Below are positions 8,367-17,156 of a DNA stretch of 64,000 nucleotides, piece by piece. Source of the stretch: JAPOXR01 sp965116115 (GTDB taxonomy: Bacteria; Pseudomonadota; Alphaproteobacteria; Rhodobacterales; Rhodobacteraceae); contig OZ220486.1 in NCBI GenBank assembly GCA_965116115.1, forward strand, positions 3,162,001 to 3,226,000. The letters run 5' to 3'. How positions within the stretch are numbered: position 1 is the first letter of the stretch; every line of letters starts with the position of its first letter. The position numbers and the translations under genes are program-made. The notes beneath the pieces are model-generated. The model saw only the letters and a program-made list of their open reading frames with translations, made no database searches and was not told where the DNA came from.

Positions 8367-9134
8367 ATGCGCGCTTTGATTGAGTGTCTGAATTTCCGTC
8401 GCAGGTCAGCCGAATTCGTTGCCGCTTTGAGCCTTCTGACCCGTTTTCCGGTCGCCAAGGAGGACCGCATTCAGCACCGGCAGTCAGCCTGGGCCTGGCC
8501 CGTCGTCGGGGCGGCGCTCGGCGCCTCGGCGGGCGCTGTCTCCGGAACGGCGTTTGCCCTCGGCGCCGGCCCGACCGTCGCCGCGGTCCTCGGTCTCGCG
8601 GCGGCTGTCCTGATGACGGGGTGCCTGCACGAAGACGGTCTGGCGGACAGCGCGGACGGTTTCTGGGGAGGGGCAGACGCGGAACGGAGAATGGAAATCA
8701 TGCGGGACAGCGGAATCGGCGCGTACGGGGCTGCCGCGCTGACGCTCATCCTAATCGCCCGGTTTGCGGGAATCTCCGAAACGATCGGCAGCGTCAGCCC
8801 GGTAATCGTTTTCGCCGTAACCGGCGCGCTCTCAAGAGCCGCCATGCTCATGGCAATGCGCCTTTTGCCCTTGGCGCGCGGCGACGGACTGGCCGCGGAC
8901 TGCGGCAGGCCGCTCCCGGCTGTGGCGTGGTCCGGCTGCGCGATCGCGGTTCTCTTCGCGGGCGCGGCGCTGGGATGGCATTCACTGGCCGCAGCCGCGG
9001 CGGCGGGCTCCGCCGGAATCGCAGTGAGCATCTTGGCGAGACGCAAGATCGGGGGGCACAGCGGAGACACGCTCGGCGCCGCCCAGCAGACCGCTGAGAC
9101 CGCATGCCTGCTCACCTTGGCGGCGGTTGTCTGA
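8367..9134 (+). CDS. cobS: Adenosylcobinamide-GDP ribazoletransferase
   Basis: Joins alpha-ribazole to adenosylcobinamide-GDP at the inner membrane, the last assembly step of the cobalamin nucleotide loop. 255 aa with several hydrophobic helices. Family motifs are CLHEDGLADSADGFWGG near residue 90 and IMRDSGIGAYGA shortly after; the ending GGHSGDTLGAAQQTAE is also typical. The ATG at 8367 is preferred over 8352 because GGAG sits seven bases upstream of it. The gene is divergent from cobT, its partner in lower-ligand attachment. Confidence 0.96.
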   Translation: MRALIECLNFRRRSAEFVAALSLLTRFPVAKEDRIQHRQSAWAWPVVGAALGASAGAVSGTAFALGAGPTVAAVLGLAAAVLMTGCLHEDGLADSADGFWGGADAERRMEIMRDSGIGAYGAAALTLILIARFAGISETIGSVSPVIVFAVTGALSRAAMLMAMRLLPLARGDGLAADCGRPLPAVAWSGCAIAVLFAGAALGWHSLAAAAAAGSAGIAVSILARRKIGGHSGDTLGAAQQTAETACLLTLAAVV

Positions 9135-9143
9135 CGCCGGGCA

Positions 9144-9665
9144 TCACTTTTTCCGCGTATTGCGCGCGATCAGCACTTTCAGCATTCTTTCGCCGGCATC
9201 GTCTTGGCTGACGCCGGTGACAGCAGCGATTTCGCGTCCGAGCCGGTCAAACGCCGATTCAAACAGCTGACGTTCGGAATATGACTGTTCACGCTGCTGG
9301 TCGTGCCGGTGCAGATCTCTGACGACTTCAGCGATCTGCATGATGTCGCCGGAATTGATCTTCTGATCATATTCCTGAGCACGACGCGACCACATCAGTT
9401 TCTTCTGCACCGCCTTGCCCTTGAGCGTCATCATCACCTGCTCGACATCATCCTGCGAGGCAAGGCTCCGCATGCCGATTTCCCGGGCCCGTTTCGTGGG
9501 AACGCGCAGAGTCAGTTTGTCACGTTCAACATAGATCTCGAACATCTCTATCGTCGTTCCCGCAACCTCCTGATTTTCAATGCTGCGGATCCTTCCCACG
9601 CCGTGCGCCGGATAAACGACATGTTCTCCGACTCTGAAATTCCTGGCTCTTCTTTTGCGGGCCAT
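9144..9665 (-). CDS. CarD/CdnL-family RNA polymerase-binding regulator
   Basis: 173 aa. The N-terminal half is the CarD/CdnL Tudor-like RNA-polymerase interaction domain (FRVGEHVVYPAHGVGRIRSI). The C-terminal half is helical and DNA-binding (WSRRAQEYDQKINSGDIMQIAEVVRDL). Such proteins stabilise open complexes at rRNA and growth-related promoters. The start at ATG 9665 gives MARKRRARNF, a typical basic leader. It follows the ferredoxin gene on the same strand, a conserved alphaproteobacterial neighbourhood. It converges with cobS, with a gap of only nine bases and no clear terminator. Confidence 0.95.
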   Translation of the reverse strand: MARKRRARNFRVGEHVVYPAHGVGRIRSIENQEVAGTTIEMFEIYVERDKLTLRVPTKRAREIGMRSLASQDDVEQVMMTLKGKAVQKKLMWSRRAQEYDQKINSGDIMQIAEVVRDLHRHDQQREQSYSERQLFESAFDRLGREIAAVTGVSQDDAGERMLKVLIARNTRKK

Positions 9666-9789
9666 AGCAGATTTTCCTTGTGTGAAACCCGGAATCTGAC
9701 GAACAGATCCCGGGCGCGCCGCTGTGTGTTCTCCGGCGAACCGCATGAAAACCGGATTTACGCTCCTCTGCCCGAACGGCAGCCGCCGT

Positions 9790-10128
9790 TCAAGTTCCCT
9801 CGCCGGGTTTTTCCGAGAAGTACTTTTCCAGTTTGCCCTCTTCGCCCTCATGGTTCTCAGCATCCGGCTGCGGATCGGTCTTTTCATAAATGACCGGCCA
9901 GATTTCCGAGTATTTCCTGTTGAACTCAACCCACTTCTCCATTCCCGGCTCGGTGTCAGGACGAATCGCGTCAACCGGACATTCCGGCTCGCACACTCCG
10001 CAGTCAATGCACTCATCCGGATGAATGACGAGCATGTTCTCGCCTTCATAGAAGCAATCGACAGGGCACACCTCGACACAATCCGTGTATTTGCATGCAA
10101 TGCAGCTATCAATCACGACATAGGTCAT
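9790..10128 (-). CDS. fdxA: Seven-iron (3Fe-4S/4Fe-4S) ferredoxin
   Basis: 112 aa soluble electron carrier. The first cluster motif is CIACKYTDCVEVCPVDCFY, the second CIDCGVCEPECPVDAI. The N-terminus MTYVVIDSCIACKYTDCVEV and the acidic tail are standard for FdxA. ATG 10128 is chosen because it begins exactly at the conserved MTYVV. It lies between the helicase gene and carD. Confidence 0.97.
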   Translation of the reverse strand: MTYVVIDSCIACKYTDCVEVCPVDCFYEGENMLVIHPDECIDCGVCEPECPVDAIRPDTEPGMEKWVEFNRKYSEIWPVIYEKTDPQPDAENHEGEEGKLEKYFSEKPGEGT

Positions 10129-10224
10129 TAGAATTCCGCAGCCGATACCAAAGTCCTGAGAAAGTAATAACTGGGCACATATCATGCAAGCTCCGGAGAC
10201 GTCGGCGCAGGCCGGCCGGCCATG

Positions 10225-10407
10225 TCAAAGCCTCCGTTCAGGCCCGGCTTGCGGGTCAAAGGCGAAGCGCGTGAACGCCTTCCCGAGCCACGTGATCACG
10301 TCCCGGTCCGAACAATCGCGCTGGCGGCCGAAACGGTTTTCCGCCTCGGCATGTAAGGAGTCAGCCGGCTGAACGGTATCCGCCCGCGCAGGGAACGGCG
10401 GATTCAC
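10225..10407 (-). CDS. Small uncharacterised ORF coupled to the helicase gene
   Basis: 60 codons starting at a GTG that overlaps the helicase stop by four bases (GTGA), suggesting translational coupling. The product is not recognised. In many alphaproteobacteria this slot holds an S4-domain RNA-binding protein (Hsp15-like), but no S4 motif is visible. It may be a decayed remnant or a chance frame. Confidence 0.28.
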   Translation of the reverse strand: MNPPFPARADTVQPADSLHAEAENRFGRQRDCSDRDVITWLGKAFTRFAFDPQAGPERRL

Positions 10408-13190
10408 TTGCCGATGCGGTCCTTCAGTTCGGCAAGAACAGCGAACGGGCTGTCGGGATCAGGGCGTGACGCTGCAGGCGCGCTTTCCCGTCTTTCGGTT
10501 TGCCGGCGCTCGCCTTTGCGCTTCATCCTGCGCGGTCTTTTATTGCCGCCATTTCCGCCGGCTGCCGGCTCAGCGGAAGCAGAAGGAGTTTTTTTCACCG
10601 GCGGACGGCGAGACGGCTTCGGCCTCCAATGGAAGGTGTAGCTGATTTCTGTCTCCAGCTCCGCATCCGCCGCTGAGCCGCGGACCGATTCGGAACCGCC
10701 GCTCTCCCGTCCGTCAGATGCCGGAACAGCCCGATCCGCCGTGCCCGGGCCGTCCGCGGATGTGGCACCGGCGGCTCCGTCCGCCGTGCCGGACGGACGC
10801 GGTTTTTTTTCTTTCTCACCGCGTTTGACAACGTATCCCAGACCCGCGAGCAATTCCGCGAATCCGGACGGCGACAATCCGGAAATCGACAGCATATCGA
10901 CGGTCGCTTCGAATCCGGCGCGGCCATCCTGCTCACGCAGCATGTTCGAGAGCCGGTCAAGCATGTCGATACGGATGGCGCGGCCGCCGGCCCGGAAAAA
11001 CCCGGCCACGGAATAATAGTCCTGATGAAGGGCATCATCCGCCGGTATTGTGACCAAGCCGGGCGGCGGAGCGGCCGGGGTGTCCTGGATTCCTTCCGAT
11101 AAGGCCCAAAGAAGCAGTCTGATTCTGGTGGATTCCGGTTTGAGCACGGAAGAAACGAAAATCGCGTGCTGGCCGAATCTCACCCCGTGAACCCGCAGAC
11201 ATTTCCTGGATTCCTGAGTCAGCGACTTGACATCATCCGCGATCTTCAAGCGCGGCACCACACCGAAAGATTCATAAATCCGGTAAGCGACCCCCCGCGC
11301 CAAACCTGTGATGGCTTCATCATTCTTCAATTCCAGCAATGCCGCGCAATGGATCGAGATTTTCTGTCCGATATACGCTTTCAGACGCCGCTCGACCTGT
11401 CGCCGGGCTTCCTGTCCGGCTTCTTCATCAACAAATGCCTCGACATCAGGATCGTAAATGCCGCTGCCTGCCACGAGTTTGCCGACGGCATACTCGCCCC
11501 ACATGAATCCACCCTGATCAGTCAGTCCGATTTCATTGTCAGGCGCATTATAGAAACGCAGGGCCCGCATCGACAATTTCTGCGACAGCGCCTTGGCGCT
11601 CGCCTGCCTGAGCGTTCTGGCTTCATCAGCAGTCGCAGCGCCGTCCGGAATGAACCGGAAACCTTCGATTCTGCCCACGGTCTCTCCTTCGACCGTGAGC
11701 ACACCCTGCCCGTCAACTTCTGCCAAAAGGTTGTCCTTTCTCTTCATTTGCCTCATCAGCACACTGATCCGGCGGTCAACGAACCGACGCGTCAACCCGG
11801 CGTGAAGCGCATCGGAAACCCGGTCTTCGGCCGACCGGGTGCGCTGCCGCCAAAATTGCGGGTCTTCGGTCCACTCAGGCTTCTGCGACAAATAGGTCCA
11901 AGTGCGGACAAATGCCATTCGTCGTGACAGTGCCTCGAGATCGCCGTCGATCCGGTCAATCCTGCGGACCTGACCATCCAGCCAGTCATTCGGTATCTGC
12001 CCGAATTCCTGGAGAAAGAAAAACACCGTTTTCAGCAGTTCGCAATGATCATAGGGCGAGACCTTCCTGAAATCCGGAATTTGGCACACATCCCAGAGCA
12101 GCCGGACATCAGCCGGGCTGAGCAGCCTGTCGCGGATCTCGGCAAGTTCAGCCATTGCGCGGAGGGAAAGGAGATCATCGGCTTCACGGGCACGGACCAG
12201 CAGCGGGTTCCCGCTCGGCGCCTGCAACGCGCCGAGAAGGGCGTGAACCGACCTGAATGACAAATCATCATTGCGCCACTGCAGGCGCCTCAGAGACTGA
12301 AAGCGGTTTTCCTCAACAGACGAAACGACATGCGGATCCAGCGGCCCGGCGTCCGCCGTCACGCCGAATGTCCCGTTCGAGCGGAAACGTCCGGCCCGTC
12401 CGGCGATCTGTCCGATTTCATGCGGCCAGAGAGGCCGCACCCGCCTGCCGTCGAATTTCACGAGCCCGGCGAACGCCACATGATCGATATCGAGATTGAG
12501 ACCCATTCCAATAGCGTCGGTGGCGACCAGAAATTCAACATCGCCGTTCTGGTAAAGCTCGACCTGCGCATTGCGGGTGCGCGGGCTGAGGGCTCCGAGA
12601 ACCACCGCGGCCCCGCCCCTCCGCTGGCGGACCGCTTCCGCGATCGCGTAAACGTCTTCGACCGAAAATCCGACGATCGCGGAACGGGGCTTGATGCGGG
12701 AAATCTTCTTCGCGCCGGCATAGCTGAGTTCAGAAAGCCGGTCGCGCCTTCTGAAACGCGTCTCGGGAACCAGAGCGGAGATCGCTGACCGCATAGTGTC
12801 TGAACCCAGAAAAACCGTTTCAGCCTGTCCGCGGGCCGACAACAGCCGCTGCGTGAAGACATGGCCGCGTTCGGGATCTCCGCACAGCTGAATTTCATCG
12901 ACGGCCAGAAAATCAACACCGCTCGCCTGCGGCATGGCTTCGACGGTGCACACCCAATAGCGCGCCTGTTTCGGAATGATGCGCTCTTCGCCGGTGACGA
13001 GAGCCACCGCGAAAGGCCCCCGCGCCGCGCGGACGCGGTCATAGACTTCACGCGCCAGAAGCCGGAGAGGCAGACCGATCATGCCCGTCCGGTGTCCGAG
13101 CATCCTGTCGATAGCGAACCATGTCTTGCCGGTGTTGGTCGGGCCCAGAACAGCGGTCACCCGGCTCCGGCCGTGTTTCGGATTCATCAA
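10404..13190 (-). CDS. SUV3-like superfamily 2 helicase
   Basis: 928 aa, cytoplasmic. The N-terminal helicase core has GPTNTGKTWFA (Walker A, about residue 16), AVDEIQLCGDPERGH (motif II) near 97, and GQIAGRAGRF (motif VI) near 285. These are hallmarks of the SUV3/MgpS-type helicases annotated near carD in alphaproteobacteria. Middle and C-terminal parts are family-specific. From about residue 770 the chain is a low-complexity, basic, Ala/Pro-rich linker with an A8 run in the coding strand, ending SPFAVLAELKDRIGK. It likely acts in RNA metabolism. It lies eight bases downstream of the TPR gene. Confidence 0.9.
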   Translation of the reverse strand: MMNPKHGRSRVTAVLGPTNTGKTWFAIDRMLGHRTGMIGLPLRLLAREVYDRVRAARGPFAVALVTGEERIIPKQARYWVCTVEAMPQASGVDFLAVDEIQLCGDPERGHVFTQRLLSARGQAETVFLGSDTMRSAISALVPETRFRRRDRLSELSYAGAKKISRIKPRSAIVGFSVEDVYAIAEAVRQRRGGAAVVLGALSPRTRNAQVELYQNGDVEFLVATDAIGMGLNLDIDHVAFAGLVKFDGRRVRPLWPHEIGQIAGRAGRFRSNGTFGVTADAGPLDPHVVSSVEENRFQSLRRLQWRNDDLSFRSVHALLGALQAPSGNPLLVRAREADDLLSLRAMAELAEIRDRLLSPADVRLLWDVCQIPDFRKVSPYDHCELLKTVFFFLQEFGQIPNDWLDGQVRRIDRIDGDLEALSRRMAFVRTWTYLSQKPEWTEDPQFWRQRTRSAEDRVSDALHAGLTRRFVDRRISVLMRQMKRKDNLLAEVDGQGVLTVEGETVGRIEGFRFIPDGAATADEARTLRQASAKALSQKLSMRALRFYNAPDNEIGLTDQGGFMWGEYAVGKLVAGSGIYDPDVEAFVDEEAGQEARRQVERRLKAYIGQKISIHCAALLELKNDEAITGLARGVAYRIYESFGVVPRLKIADDVKSLTQESRKCLRVHGVRFGQHAIFVSSVLKPESTRIRLLLWALSEGIQDTPAAPPPGLVTIPADDALHQDYYSVAGFFRAGGRAIRIDMLDRLSNMLREQDGRAGFEATVDMLSISGLSPSGFAELLAGLGYVVKRGEKEKKPRPSGTADGAAGATSADGPGTADRAVPASDGRESGGSESVRGSAADAELETEISYTFHWRPKPSRRPPVKKTPSASAEPAAGGNGGNKRPRRMKRKGERRQTERRESAPAASRPDPDSPFAVLAELKDRIGK

Positions 13191-13198
13191 GCGGGTCT

Positions 13199-13765
13199 TC
13201 AGATTGATTCAGCGGCCAGCTTTTTCCGCAGACGGCTCATGGCTTCCGCCAAGCCGGCGCGGTTCGGGTGAATGTCTTGAACATTCTGATAGATTTTCAG
13301 CGCCGATGTGTCCTCCCCGAATTTCTCCATGATCATCGCCAGTCCGGTCAACGCCCCGAAATGCCGTTCATTCAAATCAAGGACGGCCGCGATGTCCGAG
13401 ACCGACAGTTCATATTGTCCCATAAGGAACCATGCGGTCGCTCTCGCATTCCAGCCTTCGGCGAACGCCGGCGCATGGTCGGTCAACGCCGTCAGATGCT
13501 CGATCGCTTCTTCATAATTTTTGCTGATTATGGCCCGGCGGCCCCGCTGGAGCAGAATATTCAGGCGCGGCGATCCCGAATCTGACCACAGATTGAGAAT
13601 CCGGCGCTCAATTCTCCGCGCCTCCTCCGGCGCCGCCGTCAGCAGTTGATCAAACAACTGGTCTTCCAGATATTCCTTCGCCGCGTACGGGCCGGCCGGA
13701 ACCGCAATGGCGGCGGCCAAGGCCACTGCTACGAATGCGGTGCGCAGATTCATGAATCCCGGCAT
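13199..13765 (-). CDS. Exported TPR-repeat protein
   Basis: 188 aa. An N-terminal hydrophobic segment (TAFVAVALAAAIAVPAGPYA) is a signal peptide or anchor, placing it in the periplasm. Three TPR-like helix pairs follow, such as YEEAIEHLTALTDHAPAFAEGW and LMGQYELSVSDIAAVLDLNERH. Its stop is eight bases before the helicase start, so the two are probably co-transcribed. The partner is unknown. Confidence 0.8.
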   Translation of the reverse strand: MPGFMNLRTAFVAVALAAAIAVPAGPYAAKEYLEDQLFDQLLTAAPEEARRIERRILNLWSDSGSPRLNILLQRGRRAIISKNYEEAIEHLTALTDHAPAFAEGWNARATAWFLMGQYELSVSDIAAVLDLNERHFGALTGLAMIMEKFGEDTSALKIYQNVQDIHPNRAGLAEAMSRLRKKLAAESI

Positions 13766-13824
13766 TCCCGTCTCCCTTCACTCAGGTTAATCTGCGCAGA
13801 ATGTAATGGAACACGGAATCCGGC

Positions 13825-14109
13825 ATGACTGCAACCATCATCGACGCTCTGCGGGCCCTCCAAAACGCGTTTCCGGACGGTTTTGACGGCCGCGTGAATT
13901 TTGAAATCTCCGGTTTAGGCTGCCTGAGTCTGAGTTCCTCCGGCGCACGAATAGGCAAAGGCAAAGCCGACACGGTTCTGCGGGCCGATCCCGAGACGTT
14001 CGCCGCTATCCTTGCGGGCGACGAAGACCCGGCCCCGCTTTTCTTCAGCGGACGGCTTGAAATCGAAGGGGATCTCGGCGTCGCGATGTGGCTCGGCCGG
14101 CAGCTGTGA
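13825..14109 (+). CDS. SCP2 sterol-binding-domain protein
   Basis: 94 aa, a single SCP2 lipid-binding fold. Characteristic segments are GRVNFEISGLGCLSLS near residue 20, ADTVLRADPETFAAILAGDEDPAPLFFSG (seen as shorter blocks), and GDLGVAMWLGRQL at the end. Similar small proteins are common in alphaproteobacteria and bind a hydrophobic ligand that has not been defined. It is divergent from the TPR gene and followed by repeat-rich accessory DNA. Confidence 0.85.
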   Translation: MTATIIDALRALQNAFPDGFDGRVNFEISGLGCLSLSSSGARIGKGKADTVLRADPETFAAILAGDEDPAPLFFSGRLEIEGDLGVAMWLGRQL

Positions 14110-14224
14110 CACCGTCCCGAGCCTGTCAGAATTTCACCCGAATATGTTCCAGCCCAAGCGTGATCCGGCAAAGAGTTATCCGAAGACGCTGCGCGGAACT
14201 ATGGGAAACTGTCCTTTCTATGAC

Positions 14225-14455
14225 TCGCCCGTACAACTATGAAATGCATCACCGGGGTCAGCCGGCGGCTCTCTGTGAGAATCAAGCTGTAGCAGATTCG
14301 ACAAATGCCCGGCAAATGCGTTTCCGAGGGCCGCTGGTCGTGAGAAAGGCGGGAATCCGGCGGGATTCAGCCGCTGGCCGGGATTGATCGGCAGCCGGAC
14401 ATTTCAGCTCCGCCTTTTCCAAAGCTGTTCCAAGCTGCTCGCAGGCGGTTTCAGC
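14225..14455 (+). repeat. Dispersed repeat, copy A
   Basis: About 230 bases closely matching 53267-53499 in opposite orientation. It contains a short open frame (RPYNYEMHHR ... RQMRFRGPLVVR) shared by both copies. Differences between copies fall at many non-synonymous positions, so protein selection is doubtful. The copy ends at a run of nine G (14456-14464). Confidence 0.75.
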
Positions 14456-14506
14456 GGGGGGGGGCAGCCCGAGCCGCCGCCCGGGGTCGGAAATTTTTCG
14501 AGGACG

Positions 14507-14548
14507 CCCCTGCCCGGCTTTCAGCGTGCGCTGAAAGCCGGGCAGGGG
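14507..14548. repeat. Long perfect palindrome
   Basis: A 19-bp perfect stem around GTGC (CCCCTGCCCGGC... paired with ...GCCGGGCAGGGG). It is followed by more GC-rich sequence and no U-run. It could be a REP-like element, a strong RNA hairpin or a remnant of a mobile end. No second copy was noticed in the window. Confidence 0.8.
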
Positions 14549-14902
14549 CTTCAAGGCTCATCCCCCCGGGGCATATCAACGTTTCATACTTATAGATTAT
14601 CCGATCAGATGTCATACAGCATGGCATACGAATCGGACTTCGACATTTTTCAGCCGAGACGGTCGATTGGTTCAAGACGGCTTGCGTTGATAGCGGCCGC
14701 TCCCGGACATCGCTTGCCCGCGAACTGTGCGTGCGCGAAGATCAGCATGACTTTTCGGGAAAGCCGAGCCTCGGCTCCGCCCGCGGAATACTCGCCAAGC
14801 TGGCCGACGCTGCCGGCATCCGGCTGCCGCCGGCGGTGGCATCAGCCGTCCCGCTGGCGGAACTCGGAGAGGTCGGGCTCGAGCCGGTTTCCGGTGCCGA
14901 CG

Positions 14903-16125
14903 TAGGGCTTTCGCTTTTGAATTTTTCTGCTTTCCAATCAGCGCATTTTGTTCCATCAAGGCCTCAATAACACTGACAGAGGCAGACAGACAGCTGATTT
15001 ATCTCACATTTTCAACGGCATCACCGATCCCCGGCGCAGCAACGCTGTGCGGCATGACCTTCACGAAATGCTCATGATCGCTCTTCTGACCGTCATGTCG
15101 GGAGGCGAAATATGCACTGACACAGTCGAATACGGCAAAATCAAGAAGAAATTCATGCTTGAGTTCATGGAACTGAAACACGGCACGCCGAGTCACGACG
15201 CCTTTTCCAACCTGTTCAACAGCCTTGATCCCGTCGAGCTCGGCATCGTTCCCGCACGTCTTTCCCGCGGCTGGGCGGAGGGCTTGGCGGCGGAATACGG
15301 GACGGCGTCATCGCCGTTGACGGCAAGACCCTGCGCCGGTCATTCGCCGACGCTGCGAAGCGGCAGCCTCTGCATCTCGTGCACGCTTTCGCCTCTGAGA
15401 CACGGCTGGTTCTCGCGCAGACCGCGGTCGACGGGAAGTCGAATGAGATCCCCGCGCTTCCGAAGCTCCTCGACATCCGGGGCCGGACGGCAGCAGCGGA
15501 CACGATGTACGCGCAGCGGGCGATATCGGAGGCCGTGAAGGGCGGCGGGGGCGAGTACATTCTCGCTTTGAAAGGCAATCTGCACAAGGATATGAAACGG
15601 TATATAGAGGACCCTGACAACATTGAAAAAATTCAGTTTTCCGAGACGCATAAGGAGAAGGGGCACGGCCGGATCGAAACCCGGCGGGCCGCCGTCTGCC
15701 ATGATGTCGGCTGGCTGAAAGAGTGCTGACAGCCGGGCCTCGCCGCTGTCGGATCCGTCTCTTCGATCCGGGAAATCAAGGGAAAGCGCAGTGCCGAAAC
15801 CCGGTATTTCATCATGAGCGAAAAGCGGGATCCGGAGCGTTTTCTCAAGGGCGTTCGGGAACACTGGTCGGCAGAGAACAGTCTGCACCAGTTCCTTGAT
15901 GTCACGATGAACGAAGATCATCTGCCAAACCGGACCGGGGCTGGAGAACCCAGTCGTGATGCGGCGGCTGTCTCTCAACCTAGCGCGGGTCACGGAGGAC
16001 AAGCAGGCTGAGTCAATGCGCGGCAAACTCAAGAAAGCCGTATGGTATCACCGCTATGCGCTGAAGCTCTTCAGCTCCGCCGGACTCCTGCCGGAAAACG
16101 GGGAATCTCAAAAGCGATAGGCCTA
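14903..16125 (+). mobile_element. ISAs1-family insertion sequence, copy 1
   Basis: 1,223 bases with imperfect terminal inverted repeats: TAGGGCTTTCGCTTTTGA at the left, and TAGGCCTATCGCTTTTGA read inward from the right. The interior encodes an H-repeat/ISAs1-type transposase in broken frames. It is nearly collinear with copy 2 at 17157-18343, same orientation. No clear target duplication was found; only ACG is shared at the borders. Confidence 0.88.
14990..16110 (+). pseudogene. ISAs1 transposase, copy 1, start lost and frames broken
   Basis: Successive fragments align with an ISAs1/H-repeat transposase: FNGITDPRRSNAVRHDLHEM, then AVDGKTLRRSFADAAK (catalytic Asp) in another frame, then RYFIMSEKRDPERFLKGVRE and EHWSAENSLHQFLDV (catalytic Glu region). 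The ATG present in copy 2 is destroyed by a 2-base deletion. A frame change before AVDGKTLRRS occurs at the same place in copy 2. A TGA follows GWLKEC. Non-functional. Confidence 0.85.
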
Positions 16126-16421
16126 ACGTTCCCGGGAGTCGATTTGGACCTGCGATTCGGCCATGTCAAACAGCCCAAGCAGGGGATTTCCTGCATGGAA
16201 TCAGGCCTTTGCGTAGCTAAGTGGGCGCAAGGGAGGGCACGCCGCGCCTAATAGTCTGACACAGCAGAATTGACGGTAAGAACAGGTTGAGAGAAGAAAC
16301 CGGAAACAACAAGCTTGATATACTGGAGCGTCTACTTCACTATTTCCATCAATCAATACAACAATGTCGAACTACTAGCGTATGATCGAAAAATGCGATG
16401 CACGGCATCGTTGCTATCCCT
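16126..16421. other. Inter-IS spacer, no gene
   Basis: About 300 bases between ISAs1 copy 1 and the antitoxin-like gene. The second half is AT-richer than its surroundings. No gene or RNA recognised. Confidence 0.4.
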
Positions 16422-16757
16422 TCAGGTCAGCACGCGGAGCGCGGTTTCCGGTGCCTTGTCGAGCACCCGCAACAGAGCGCGCGCCGCCCCGGTCGGGCAG
16501 TGCTTGCCCTGCTCCCAGCTGCGGATCGTCTCGTGCGGCACGTCAATGCGCCGCGCCAGCTCGGTCTGAGAAAGCCCCAGCCGTCGCCGGACCTGGCGGG
16601 CATACCGTGCCATGTCCTGCATGGCCTCTTCCTCGTCCTCCCGTTCCTGCGCCGCGATCTCCGCCTCGGTGGTGGCGTCCACCCTGGCGGGGTCGATCCG
16701 CCCTTCGGGCAGGGTGGACGGATCGTCGGGATCAATCTTGATGCACGTTATGCTCAT
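16422..16757 (-). CDS. HTH antitoxin paired with a BrnT-type toxin
   Basis: 111 aa. The N-terminal half is acidic and helical (TEAEIAAQEREDEEEAMQDM), typical of a toxin-neutralising region. The C-terminal half is an XRE-type HTH (RRRLGLSQTELARRIDVPHE) likely to autoregulate the operon. The usual BrnT partner BrnA is a ribbon-helix-helix protein, so this is a variant pairing. ATG 16757 lies inside the original 3' end of the toxin frame (26-base overlap). The gene is intact while its toxin carries a stop. Confidence 0.8.
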   Translation of the reverse strand: MSITCIKIDPDDPSTLPEGRIDPARVDATTEAEIAAQEREDEEEAMQDMARYARQVRRRLGLSQTELARRIDVPHETIRSWEQGKHCPTGAARALLRVLDKAPETALRVLT

Positions 16758-17013
16758 AATCCGCGACCTCCTTCCGGTTAGCCTTGCGGGCCGAAATGAT
16801 GCGAACGGCCGAATCCCGAATCGTTTAAACCACGACATAGTCCCGCCCGTCGACCGTGCCGAGCACCCGGTAGCGGTCTTCGCCATAGTCCCGTCGGCGA
16901 TCCTGCGCGACGATCCGCTGCGGATCGAGGAAGGCCTGCACGGCATAAACGAAATCGAAACCGCGCTGCTCGAAACAGGCACTGTTCTTGGCCTCGTCCC
17001 ATTCGAACTCCAT
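16732..17013 (-). pseudogene. BrnT-type ribonuclease toxin with an internal stop
   Basis: From ATG 17013 the frame begins MEFEWDEAKNSACFEQRGFD and continues with EDRYRVLGTVDGRDYVVV, clear BrnT signatures. TAA at 16827-16825 then interrupts it. Beyond the stop, the same frame continues with VRIISARKANRKEVADYE, the conserved BrnT ending. A Tyr codon changed to TAA is the simplest explanation. It encodes 62 of about 92 residues, probably inactive. The locus sits between two ISAs1 copies. Confidence 0.87.
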
Positions 17014-17156
17014 GCTCCTACCATAAGCCAATGGCCTACGGTTATCAAGCCTCCAACTCGCTAAGTCATGTGCGCTGTGGTGTTTTCGGAATTGCAGGTG
17101 GTGCGGAATACGGCGCGGCGGGCCTCCGTTTATCCGGACTTTGGAGGCGAGCAATG

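Noticed and set aside
10801..10812. T8/A8 run in the helicase tail as a phase-variation site
   Set aside because: It lies in a low-complexity Lys-rich linker near the end, is only eight bases long and the frame is intact.
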